DNA of 10,610 nucleotides from an uncultured Prevotella sp. (GCA_905373605.1 CAJPTO010000096.1:1-10610), one strand, 5' to 3'; numbered from the stretch's first letter, positions 1-5,333 are shown. The notes: generated by a model from the sequence alone, not told the origin. Translations and numbers: made by a program.

Positions 1-81
1 GAAAAAGGCTCGGTGCAAGGCCTCGAAAGCGCGCGCATCGCCCTTCGCCAACTTCCTTAATTCTTTCTCATTAAAGTTCAT
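1..81 (-). CDS. Probable ECF-type RNA polymerase sigma factor, N-terminal 27 codons only (runs off the left edge)
   Basis: Reading the minus strand from an ATG at 81, the frame stays open to base 1 and gives 27 residues. The core, LAKGDARAFEALHRAFF, has the look of sigma-70 region 2.1 in Bacteroidetes ECF factors (leucine, then G-D-x-x-A-F, then L-x-x-x-F/Y). An AGAAAGGA purine stretch sits just before the start and supports it. The gene lies 51 bases downstream of the lipoprotein stop on the same strand and has no clear promoter of its own, so the two may be co-transcribed. The gap holds an imperfect inverted repeat (about 101-129) with one bulged base. Only the first part is visible, so family membership rests on one short motif; another helical regulator is possible. 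Confidence 0.6.
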   Translation of the reverse strand, partial: MNFNEKELRKLAKGDARAFEALHRAFF

Positions 82-132
82 GCTTTCCTTTCTGCAAATG
101 AAATTTCCTTTCTTGTTGAAAGAAATTCCCCC

Positions 133-666
133 TTAATATTTGGTCATGTTGTCGTCGATGGCATCCGAAGCGAAGAGCGAGAAGATGTTCATGTCGGCAT
201 CTTCGATGCTCACCTTGTTCATTTCGGGGTTCAGGCGGAACACCACATACGAACGAACCAACGCGCCATGTTCGTTCTTGGCACGGAAACTCACTTTATA
301 GGCGTAGCCAAGGAACTGCCGTTTGAAGGCTTTTTGCTTTTTCTTGTAGTCTTGTAGTATGCGTTGGCCGTCGTCAAGCATCTTTTGAGCTTGCGGAACG
401 GTCTTCACTGACTCCGAATAACGCGTGGCCGAGTCGGTGATTTGCTTCACCTTGTCCAACATGTATTGCGCTTCGTCGGTGGCGCGAAAGTCAGAAAAGA
501 GCGAGTCTACCTTGCCGCGCTCCACCAATTGGTACGAACGTGGGTCGTTGAGATTCTTTCGCATGAACTCCTCCGTTAGCTTGTCGGCTTGCTTTTCCTT
601 GTTCTCGCACGATGTGAATGTGATGGCGAACAGCGAAATGAACAGCAAATGAAATGTTCTTTTCAT
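133..666 (-). CDS. Small lipoprotein of unknown function
   Basis: A 177-residue protein. Residues 1-19 form a signal peptide (K2-R3, then a hydrophobic stretch), and T18-S19-C20 is a lipobox-like site with C20 as the probable lipidated cysteine, so the protein should sit on the periplasmic or outer-membrane side. After a charged, lysine-rich segment comes LNDPRSYQLVE (about 40-50), then mostly helical, charged sequence to about residue 120, then a beta-like segment (about 121-155) rich in alternating hydrophobics. I recall N-x-x-D-P-x-S-Y segments in other uncharacterised Bacteroidetes lipoproteins, but I do not recognise a named family. A TACCTTTG promoter box lies about 60 bases upstream. 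The gene is followed by a probable sigma factor gene, but no functional link can be shown from sequence. Confidence 0.85.
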   Translation of the reverse strand: MKRTFHLLFISLFAITFTSCENKEKQADKLTEEFMRKNLNDPRSYQLVERGKVDSLFSDFRATDEAQYMLDKVKQITDSATRYSESVKTVPQAQKMLDDGQRILQDYKKKQKAFKRQFLGYAYKVSFRAKNEHGALVRSYVVFRLNPEMNKVSIEDADMNIFSLFASDAIDDNMTKY

Positions 667-722
667 CTTTTGGTCGTTGAGGTTTGGTGTAGTGCGCTGG
701 GCGCGTTAGGTAATTTCGCACG

Positions 723-755
723 CAAAGGTAATAAAAAATGTGCATAACGCGCAAC
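723..755 (-). promoter_or_regulatory. Bacteroidetes-type promoter of the lipoprotein gene
   Basis: On the minus strand the sequence TACCTTTG (730 down to 723) is an exact match to the Bacteroidetes -7 box TAnnTTTG. GTTG (755 down to 752) lies 21 bases upstream and fits the -33 TTTG box with one mismatch. Transcription would begin near 716, leaving a leader of about 50 bases before the lipoprotein ATG at 666. Confidence 0.7.
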
Positions 756-897
756 AACCATGTTTTTAATGTTGTGTGGCTGATAGAAGTAAGAAAAGCA
801 CAAGCTTGCTTGCAGACGGGGCAAAAGAAACCCATTCTTTCTGCTGTATGGCGTACATATACACGAGTCTAGCCCCATAAAAGTGTGAGATTTGTCT

Positions 898-1007
898 GTA
901 CCATGCAGCTGGTACTGCGGCTACAAGGCCTTTGTAGTGTTGCTACAAGGCTTTTGTAGTGGGGCTACAAGGCTCTTGTAGTGTGGCTACAAGGCTCTTG
1001 TACTGGA
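898..1007. repeat. Four tandem 22-bp hairpin units plus one divergent unit
   Basis: Units start at 920, 942, 964 and 986, each exactly 22 bp. Each carries CTACAA, a five-base spacer (GGCCT, GGCTT, GGCTC, GGCTC) and TTGTAG, with TTGTAC in the last unit, so each can fold into a 6-bp stem. Immediately upstream, 898-915 holds GTACCA, six bases, TGGTAC: a different sequence that keeps the same arm length and perfect complementarity. There are no spacers of unrelated sequence, so this is not a CRISPR array. Function is unknown. Confidence 0.85.
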
Positions 1008-1312
1008 ATTACAGAGCAGACTGTTGGTGGCTATCAGTCTGTTTTAGTTTCAAGAGAAGGTGGCAAATGCGCCGTTGCTGAAAGGCTATATAGCCTAAAG
1101 AGCATATTTGTTGGGCTGTAAATGTGGTGGGGATAACAACCGCTGCGAGGTAACAATGTGCGTTGATGGCGAGAGATGCCTGTGATTTCTGCTAGTTGAT
1201 GCCGAAAACGGCATGGATAGGGGCGGCTTTGCGTTTGGAAAAACGTTTCTGGTTGTTTTTATCTTGACATTTATTGGTGGCTTATTGTTGATTTACTCGC
1301 CTTGGTTCGAGT
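1008..1312. other. Intergenic stretch without a supported gene
   Basis: I see no convincing coding region here. Two small symmetric elements are visible: a 12-bp perfect palindrome, GGCTATATAGCC (1084-1095), and a hairpin ATGCCG-AAAA-CGGCAT (1199-1214). A weak promoter-like pair, TTTA (1258-1261), 21 bases, TATTGTTG (1283-1290), lies upstream of the first operator dyad and could feed the blaI-like gene. Confidence 0.5.
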
Positions 1313-1329
1313 TTACGAATAGTTCGTAA
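1313..1329. promoter_or_regulatory. BlaI-type operator 1 (17-bp perfect dyad)
   Basis: The sequence TTACGAA-TAG-TTCGTAA is a perfect inverted repeat about 115 bases upstream of the BlaI-like start codon. The half-sites begin TAC and end GTA, as in BlaI/MecI operators (TACA...TGTA), and the site recurs at 1394-1412. Assignment to BlaI is inferred from position, symmetry and duplication. Confidence 0.75.
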
Positions 1330-1360
1330 TGGCTTGTGGATTAGTGTTAAATATTTTCTG

Positions 1361-1392
1361 TTTAACATTGTTTAATGCGTATTTTATTGTTG
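1361..1392 (+). promoter_or_regulatory. Tentative promoter of the blaI-M56 operon
   Basis: TTTA (1361-1364), 20 bases, TATTGTTG (1385-1392) matches the Bacteroidetes -33/-7 arrangement with one mismatch in each box. Transcription would start near 1398, inside operator 2, which is a natural geometry for repression. An alternative -7 box is TAACATTG (1363-1370), also one mismatch. No exact consensus is present, so the call is weak. Confidence 0.35.
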
Positions 1393-1393
1393 T

Positions 1394-1412
1394 TCTACGA
1401 ATATTTCGTAGA
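1394..1412. promoter_or_regulatory. BlaI-type operator 2 (19-bp perfect dyad)
   Basis: The sequence TCTACGAA-TAT-TTCGTAGA is a perfect inverted repeat sharing the core TACGAA-N3-TTCGTA with operator 1; the centres are 82 bp apart. It ends 31 bases before the BlaI-like start codon at 1443. Binding here should block transcription of the repressor and the M56 gene, giving autoregulation. Confidence 0.78.
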
Positions 1413-1442
1413 TTCGCAACGTATAACAAGCATTACATCACG

Positions 1443-1808
1443 ATGAAGATAGAGAAGCTTTCAACACAAGAAGAAGAGGTGATGCGCTGCATATGGCAGT
1501 TGGGCCGATGCAATGTAAAGGCCATTGTTGGCTTGTTGCCCTCGCCAGCCCCACCTTACACCACGGTGGCGTCGGTTGTGGGCAACCTTAAGCGCAAGGG
1601 ATATGTGGCTGCGCAACGTAAGGGCAACGGCTTTGAGTATGTGCCGCGAGTGAAAGAAGAAGACTATAAGCGGCACTTCGTGTCGGGATTTGTGCGCGAT
1701 TACTTCAAAAACTCGTTCCGTGACATGGTGTCGTTCTTTGCGCAAGAAGAGAAAATCTCGCCCGATGAACTGAAAGACATCATCGAAGAGATAGAGCGCG
1801 AACAATGA
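1443..1808 (+). CDS. BlaI/MecI-family transcriptional repressor
   Basis: A 121-residue winged-helix repressor of the BlaI/MecI/CopY family, the usual length. The N-terminus (LSTQEEEVMRCIWQLG, about 6-21) is the family's first helix. The segment PSPAPPYTTVASVVGNLKRKG (33-53) contains the recognition helix, followed by the wing (YVAAQRKGNGFEYVP). The C-terminal helices (about 73-121) would dimerise. The area around F98-F99 aligns roughly with the Asn-Phe cleavage site of staphylococcal BlaI but is not identical. I chose ATG 1443 over an in-frame ATG at 1329 because the family motif begins right after it and the longer start would run through operator 2. Two operator dyads precede the gene. The M56 sensor gene follows 129 bases downstream, so the pair forms a BlaI-BlaR1-type cassette whose target genes may lie elsewhere. 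Confidence 0.93.
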   Translation: MKIEKLSTQEEEVMRCIWQLGRCNVKAIVGLLPSPAPPYTTVASVVGNLKRKGYVAAQRKGNGFEYVPRVKEEDYKRHFVSGFVRDYFKNSFRDMVSFFAQEEKISPDELKDIIEEIEREQ

Positions 1809-1937
1809 AGTGGCCGCATGTGCATGGTCCTCGTTGTGTGGCGTGCGGTGATGTGCGTATCACAAACAACTTTATGCGTGGGCCAAGATGCGCCCTTTGG
1901 CAATCGTTATCCATAAACCATCCTAACAATTATACCC

Positions 1938-3257
1938 ATGTTGATGTATCTCGTAAAGGCAAATGTGGTGTTGGTGGTGCTTTTCGGCTTCTACCAACTG
2001 ATTAGTGGCAGCGACACGTTCTTGAAGTTGCGCCGTGTTTTGCTGCTGTTGGTCTGCGCTTTGGCATTGTTGCTGCCCACAATAGACCTCTCTGTGGTTG
2101 CTGATGAGGGCGAACCCCTGGCCGCAGTGGTGCCGCTTGTTAGCTATACCCTGCCAGAAATAACAGTTCGCCCCGAGTCGTCGTCCTTCGATTGGCAACA
2201 GTTTGTTCTCGGCGTTTATGCGTTGGGCGCAGCGGTTTTGTTCTTTCGCACATGCTGGCAGGTGGTGTTGGTGTGCCGTTTGGCGCGGCGTAGCGAGCGA
2301 GCTGTGTTGCAAGGCACCACTGTATGCGTGTTGCAGCAGGGTTACAGCCCGTTCTCGTTCTTCGGTTGGATATTTGTAGACCCGACAAACAAGACGCCGC
2401 AGCAGCTTAGGCAGGTGCTAACCCATGAGCAAGTGCACGTTGCGCAATGCCATTCCATAGACATGCTGCTCACGCAACTCTTTGTTTGCGCCTTTTGGCT
2501 CAACCCCTTGGCGTGGCTTATGCGGATGCAGGTGCGCAACAACCTTGAATACTTGGCCGACCGCTCGGTGGTTCGCGGCGGAACGGACAAACGGGCTTAC
2601 CAATATCACCTGTTGGCCGTGGCCCATCATGCGAATGTAGCTACAATTACAAATAACTTCAATGTTTTACCTTTAAAAAAACGAATTATGATGATGAATA
2701 AGCAAACTTCAAACCCATTGGCACGCATGAAGTACCTGCTGATGGTGCCGCTAGCCTTGGTGCTGATGGCCATGAACAGCAACGTGTCTGTGGCAAGCGT
2801 GCAGAAAAAGGTGGTGAAGAAGACCGCCGTGGCAAAGAAAACCACAGCGGCTAAGAAAAAACAACCCACCAAAAGAACTTGGAATAAAAGCGCGGTGGTG
2901 AAGAAAGCTGACGTGGCAAAGGAGGCTGTACCCGAAGATGACAAGGTGTATGAGGTGGTGGAGCAGATGCCACAATTTGTTGGTGGCGATGCCTCGTTGA
3001 TGAAATACCTTTCAGAGAATGTAAAATATCCTGTAGAAGCACAGAAAAATGGCGTGCAGGGACGTATTGTGATAAGCTTTATCGTTGAAAAAGACGGTGC
3101 AGTGTCTAACGTTAAGATTGCTCGTTCGGTAGATGATCTGCTTGACAAAGAGGCCTTTAGGGTGGTGAAACAGATGCCCAAATGGACTCCCGGCATGCAA
3201 AACGGCAAACCCGTGCGCGTGAAATACAATGTGCCCGTTTCGTTTAGGCTGAAATGA
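1938..3257 (+). CDS. M56-family (BlaR1-like) membrane metallopeptidase with C-terminal TonB domain
   Basis: A 439-residue sensor-protease. Membrane segments lie at about 5-22, 33-50, 89-113 and 264-283. The gluzincin site H163-E-Q-V-H167 is present, and E204 in NNLEYLAD is the likely third zinc ligand, so the peptidase should be active. After the last membrane segment comes a lysine-rich, alanine/threonine-rich linker (about 289-330), then a complete TonB C-terminal domain (about 337-439; landmarks YPVEAQ, FIVEKDG, MPKWTPG, VPVSFRLK) in place of the penicillin-binding sensor of classical BlaR1. By analogy the TonB-like domain would face the periplasm, sense an unknown ligand and activate the cytoplasmic-side protease, leading to BlaI inactivation. 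It follows the repressor gene with no recognisable promoter between, so co-transcription is likely. ATG 1938 fits the M-x-x-Y-L-x-K-A-N start seen in the family; ATG 1944 is the alternative. Confidence 0.92.
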   Translation: MLMYLVKANVVLVVLFGFYQLISGSDTFLKLRRVLLLLVCALALLLPTIDLSVVADEGEPLAAVVPLVSYTLPEITVRPESSSFDWQQFVLGVYALGAAVLFFRTCWQVVLVCRLARRSERAVLQGTTVCVLQQGYSPFSFFGWIFVDPTNKTPQQLRQVLTHEQVHVAQCHSIDMLLTQLFVCAFWLNPLAWLMRMQVRNNLEYLADRSVVRGGTDKRAYQYHLLAVAHHANVATITNNFNVLPLKKRIMMMNKQTSNPLARMKYLLMVPLALVLMAMNSNVSVASVQKKVVKKTAVAKKTTAAKKKQPTKRTWNKSAVVKKADVAKEAVPEDDKVYEVVEQMPQFVGGDASLMKYLSENVKYPVEAQKNGVQGRIVISFIVEKDGAVSNVKIARSVDDLLDKEAFRVVKQMPKWTPGMQNGKPVRVKYNVPVSFRLK

Positions 3258-3445
3258 TGCCAACAAGTGGAGGCGATGGCTGCATGACGGCTGCCTTGTC
3301 GTAGCGAACGAACAAGATGGTGCATGCACAAAACACGCCGCCTTTTGCGGAAAACAGATGCCAAGCCTAAACAATGCCGAGAGCATGGCGCAACAACAAG
3401 TTGTGTAAACGAGTAAAGGCGCGTGGCACTGGATGCGGAAATGGA

Positions 3446-3496
3446 TAGGGGCAGGTAAAGAAAATGCGGCAAAGGCATTTTCTTTACCTGCCCTTA
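3446..3496. terminator. Long perfect hairpin after the M56-TonB gene
   Basis: The left arm 3449-3467 (GGGCAGGTAAAGAAAATGC) and right arm 3475-3493 are perfectly complementary over 19 bp around a 7-base loop (GGCAAAG); a G-T and two more pairs could extend the stem to 3446-3496. It lies 190 bases after the M56 stop and just before the candidate promoter of the next gene. No T-run follows on either strand, so it may terminate weakly, protect the 3' end or insulate the next gene rather than act as a textbook intrinsic terminator. Confidence 0.65.
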
Positions 3497-3537
3497 ACGT
3501 TGTTTAGCACTTGTTGCACCATGCCTTTGATGATAAG

Positions 3538-3574
3538 TTTGTAGCTTTGCAGCGCATATTTAACTTTACATTTG
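3538..3574 (+). promoter_or_regulatory. Candidate promoter of the second TonB-domain gene
   Basis: TTTG (3538-3541), 19 bases, TAACTTTA (3561-3568) matches the Bacteroidetes -33/-7 layout with one mismatch in the -7 box. An overlapping exact -7 match, TACATTTG (3567-3574), has TTTG (3546-3549) only 17 bases upstream. Either way transcription would begin near 3575-3580, downstream of the in-frame ATG at 3511, which supports translation starting at 3640. Confidence 0.5.
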
Positions 3575-3639
3575 TGGGCACAAGAACTTGTTCGCCTGTT
3601 GTTCACAGCCATGTTTTACCTTTAAAATATACAATTACG

Positions 3640-4119
3640 ATGACTAACAATCGAGAAACAAATTGCTTTCCGGGTTTAAAATGCTTGTCTAAGGTGGTCT
3701 TTGTGCTTGCCTTGTTGTCCATGAATGGTGCTGTTGCTAGGGCAGATGCCTCCAAGCAGGTGGATAATAAAGCCATCAGCTGTGCAGAGGTGGCCGATAA
3801 CGACTCGGTTTATGAGGTGGTGGAACAATTGCCTACGTTCTCGGATGACCCCAATGGGTTGATGAAGTACCTTGTGGAGAATGTCGTTTATCCTGTAGAA
3901 GCACAGAGAAAGGGGCAACAGGGACATGTGTTGGTTGGTTTCATCGTTGAAAAAGACGGGTCGTTGTCTGCTGTTAGAATTACTAGGCAGGTGTCGCCCC
4001 TGCTGGATGCCGAGGCACTAAGGGTGGTTAAGGCTATGCCTAAATGGAAACCTGGCCTACATAATGGCAAGCCGGTGCGGGTGAAATATAACATCCCCGT
4101 TTCTTTCAGGCTGAGATAG
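3640..4119 (+). CDS. Exported TonB C-terminal-domain protein (second module)
   Basis: A 159-residue protein. Residues 1-18 are polar, 19-33 form a hydrophobic segment ending in A-V-A-R-A-D-A, so it is either cleaved near residue 37 or membrane-tethered. Residues 57-159 are a TonB C-terminal domain very close to that of the upstream M56 protein: VYEVVEQLPTF, YPVEAQRKGQQG, FIVEKDG, MPKWKPG, NGKPVRVKYN and a final SFRLR. The lysine-rich linker of the M56 protein is absent. Just upstream, 3611-3627 is identical to 2662-2678 inside the M56 gene and is in the same frame (V-L-P-L-K), so this gene looks like a duplicated 3' part of its neighbour. The frame is open back to an ATG at 3511, but that region lies before the likely transcription start and has no similarity to a signal peptide. 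No proline-rich spacer is present, so classical TonB energy transduction is doubtful. Confidence 0.82.
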   Translation: MTNNRETNCFPGLKCLSKVVFVLALLSMNGAVARADASKQVDNKAISCAEVADNDSVYEVVEQLPTFSDDPNGLMKYLVENVVYPVEAQRKGQQGHVLVGFIVEKDGSLSAVRITRQVSPLLDAEALRVVKAMPKWKPGLHNGKPVRVKYNIPVSFRLR

Positions 4120-4223
4120 GAAGCGGAATGAAATGGCGCACCGCTCTTTTTATATGTCTTGGAGGCGGGCGGGGATGTCAAAAGCCTTGCTGGCTTCTTA
4201 GGTCTTAGCCTGCTTAACGCCTT

Positions 4224-4239
4224 GCTTAATCGATTAAGC
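4224..4239. repeat. 16-bp perfect palindrome upstream of the third TonB-domain gene
   Basis: GCTTAATCGATTAAGC is fully self-complementary and ends 30 bases before the start codon at 4270. A short hairpin, GCTGC (4238-4242) with GCAGC (4250-4254), overlaps its right edge. It could be a protein-binding site or a leader structure; no matching site was noticed upstream of the other genes. I saw no clear promoter in the 150-base gap. Confidence 0.5.
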
Positions 4240-4269
4240 TGCTCATTGTGCAGCAAACCAAAATGAAGA

Positions 4270-4755
4270 ATGCGTATGAAGAAAAGTCAAATCACCAGCC
4301 ATTTAGCCGCCTTTGCGCGCCCGCTTATTGTCTTGTTGCCCCTCGTCTTGTTGGCAATGAGCAGCATGCCGGTGCGAGTGAATGCGCAAAGAACTCGGAA
4401 GCAAGTATGTGTTCGTCCTAAAAGACTTGTGCCAGACACCACCGTTCACGAGGTTTGCGAGCTGATGCCCTGCTTCAGAGGAGGTGATGCGGCATTGATA
4501 AACTATCTGAAAAAGAACACCAGATATCCCATTTCGGCGGTTAGAGCCAAAGAACAAGGGCGTGTGCTAGTGAGTTTCATTGTGGAAAAAGATGGCTCGC
4601 TGACCCACTTCAAGGTGGTTCGGAAAGTTGCTGCTGCGCTGGATGCTGAGGCTTTGCGCGTGATGAAACTCATGCCCAAGTGGGTTCCTGGCCAGGATTA
4701 TGGGCAATTTGTGCGTGTGAGATATGTCGTGCCTGTGTTTTTTAGGCTGAATTAA
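4270..4755 (+). CDS. Exported TonB C-terminal-domain protein (third module)
   Basis: A 161-residue protein. Residues 1-39 look like a cleavable signal peptide (M-R-M-K-K, hydrophobic core about 19-30, V-N-A before Q40), followed by a short basic segment with two cysteines' worth of variation relative to its paralogues (C47, C63, C67). Residues 59-161 form a TonB C-terminal domain: V-H-E-V-C, RGGDAALINYL, YPISAV, FIVEKDGSL, MPKWVPG and a final F-F-R-L-N. It keeps the GGDA turn of the M56 protein that the second module lost, so it is not a simple copy of module two. It is more diverged than the second module. ATG 4276 (M-K-K) is an equally plausible start. It lies 150 bases after module two on the same strand. 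With a cleavable signal and no long spacer it is probably a soluble periplasmic domain; the ligand is unknown. Confidence 0.85.
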   Translation: MRMKKSQITSHLAAFARPLIVLLPLVLLAMSSMPVRVNAQRTRKQVCVRPKRLVPDTTVHEVCELMPCFRGGDAALINYLKKNTRYPISAVRAKEQGRVLVSFIVEKDGSLTHFKVVRKVAAALDAEALRVMKLMPKWVPGQDYGQFVRVRYVVPVFFRLN

Positions 4756-4757
4756 AG

Positions 4758-4795
4758 GCCTCACCCCCAGCCCCTCTCCAAAGGGAGAGGGGAGT
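4758..4795 (+). terminator. GC-rich hairpin after the third TonB-domain gene
   Basis: CCCCTCTCC (4771-4779) pairs perfectly with GGAGAGGGG (4784-4792) around AAAG. It starts 16 bases after the stop at 4755 and would form a very stable stem, but no T-run follows. From general recollection, C-rich elements of this kind (CCTCACCCCCAGCCCCTCTCC-like) recur between genes in many Bacteroidales genomes, so it may be a dispersed intergenic repeat that also ends transcription. Confidence 0.6.
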
Positions 4796-4812
4796 GATAT
4801 GCTTTTCTAATG

Positions 4813-5012
4813 CAGTTAATGAGTTCACAAGTTAACGAGTTGACAAGTTAACGAGTTAACAAGTTCAGGAGTTAACAAGTTCACAAGTTGACGAGTTAAC
4901 AAGTTCACAAGTTGACGAGTTAACAAGTTCACAAGTTGACGAGTTAACAAGTTCACAAGTTGACGAGTTTACAAGTTAACGAGTTAACAGGTTCACTAGT
5001 TTACAAGTTAGA
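4813..5012. repeat. 8-bp tandem repeat array with a 24-bp higher-order unit
   Basis: From 4821 to 5012 there are 24 contiguous 8-bp units of the form RAGTTNAC (first base A or G), with a possible 25th, CAGTTAAT, at 4813. Within it, 4869-4964 is four perfect copies of a 24-bp block made of GAGTTAAC, AAGTTCAC and AAGTTGAC. Units towards both ends are more variable. The 8-base period is not a multiple of three and the region has no credible reading frame. This is a likely site of length variation between strains. Confidence 0.9.
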
Positions 5013-5088
5013 ATATTAGTGGGCAGTTAAATTTTTGCGTTGCTAATATTATTTGCTACTTTGCAAAAAGGCATTTGGCTTAATTCCT

Positions 5089-5128
5089 AAAAGTGAAAGA
5101 GTGGAAAAGTGAAAAGGTGAAAAAGTCA
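5089..5128. repeat. Short 8-bp array, AAAAGTGA type
   Basis: Five contiguous 8-bp units: AAAAGTGA, AAGAGTGG, AAAAGTGA, AAAGGTGA, AAAAGTCA. The period equals that of the array at 4813-5012, and the purine-rich pattern is similar, but the sequence is distinct. Confidence 0.75.
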
Positions 5129-5162
5129 GATGCATTTAGTGCAACCTCACGATATTAGCGAT

Positions 5163-5193
5163 ATGTTCTTTTGTTCTTCTGTCAAAAGAACAT
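5163..5193. repeat. Inverted repeat with perfect 10-bp arms
   Basis: ATGTTCTTTT (5163-5172) and AAAAGAACAT (5184-5193) are perfectly complementary around an 11-base spacer (GTTCTTCTGTC). The stem is A/T-rich and could act as a bidirectional terminator between the convergent TonB-domain and lysozyme genes, though no clean T-run follows. Confidence 0.6.
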
Positions 5194-5207
5194 GTGTTTA
5201 TGTCAAT

Positions 5208-5247
5208 AAGGGTGAAAGATTGAAAGGGTGAAAGGTTGAAAAAATGG
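5208..5247. repeat. Short 8-bp array, AAGGGTGA type
   Basis: Units AAGGGTGA, AAGATTGA, AAGGGTGA, AAGGTTGA and a degenerate AAAAATGG run contiguously. This is the third 8-bp-period array in the same intergenic region. Confidence 0.7.
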
Positions 5248-5276
5248 CTAACGCCCTTTAGGATTAATCGGGCATG

Positions 5277-5333
5277 TCGGACAATGTCGCATAAGGTCAG
5301 ACGCGTCAGACGAGTTGGGCAATGTCAGGTTAG
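5277..5333. repeat. Degenerate 9-10 bp array, TCAGACGAG type
   Basis: Six consecutive units start with TC or TT: TCGGACAATG, TCGCATAAGG, TCAGACGCG, TCAGACGAG, TTGGGCAATG, TCAGGTTAG. Lengths alternate between 10 and 9. A pair of TACTCCT units (5354-5367) lies a little further on, close to the end of the lysozyme gene. None of this appears coding. Confidence 0.55.

Noticed and set aside
663..878. 71-codon minus-strand frame upstream of the lipoprotein
   Set aside because: It spans the promoter and leader of the lipoprotein gene and has no recognisable features.
898..1007. CRISPR array
   Set aside because: The 22-bp units are contiguous, with no unique spacers and no cas genes nearby.
1805..2005. 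66-codon frame starting with ATGA overlap at the end of the BlaI gene
   Set aside because: The overlap looks like coupling, but the peptide is low in hydrophobic pattern, runs into the well-supported M56 start in another frame, and resembles nothing known.
2627..3478. 283-codon open frame on the minus strand opposite the M56-TonB gene
   Set aside because: It is the shadow of a strongly supported gene; the lysine-rich linker removes stop codons from the opposite strand. The translation shows no domain and no promoter fits.
3511..3639. Longer start (ATG 3511) for the second TonB-domain gene
   Set aside because: It precedes the likely transcription start and gives no signal peptide; the in-frame V-L-P-L-K stretch is better read as a duplication remnant.
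4813..5012. CRISPR array or coding repeat
   Set aside because: The 8-bp units are contiguous without spacers and the period is not a multiple of three.
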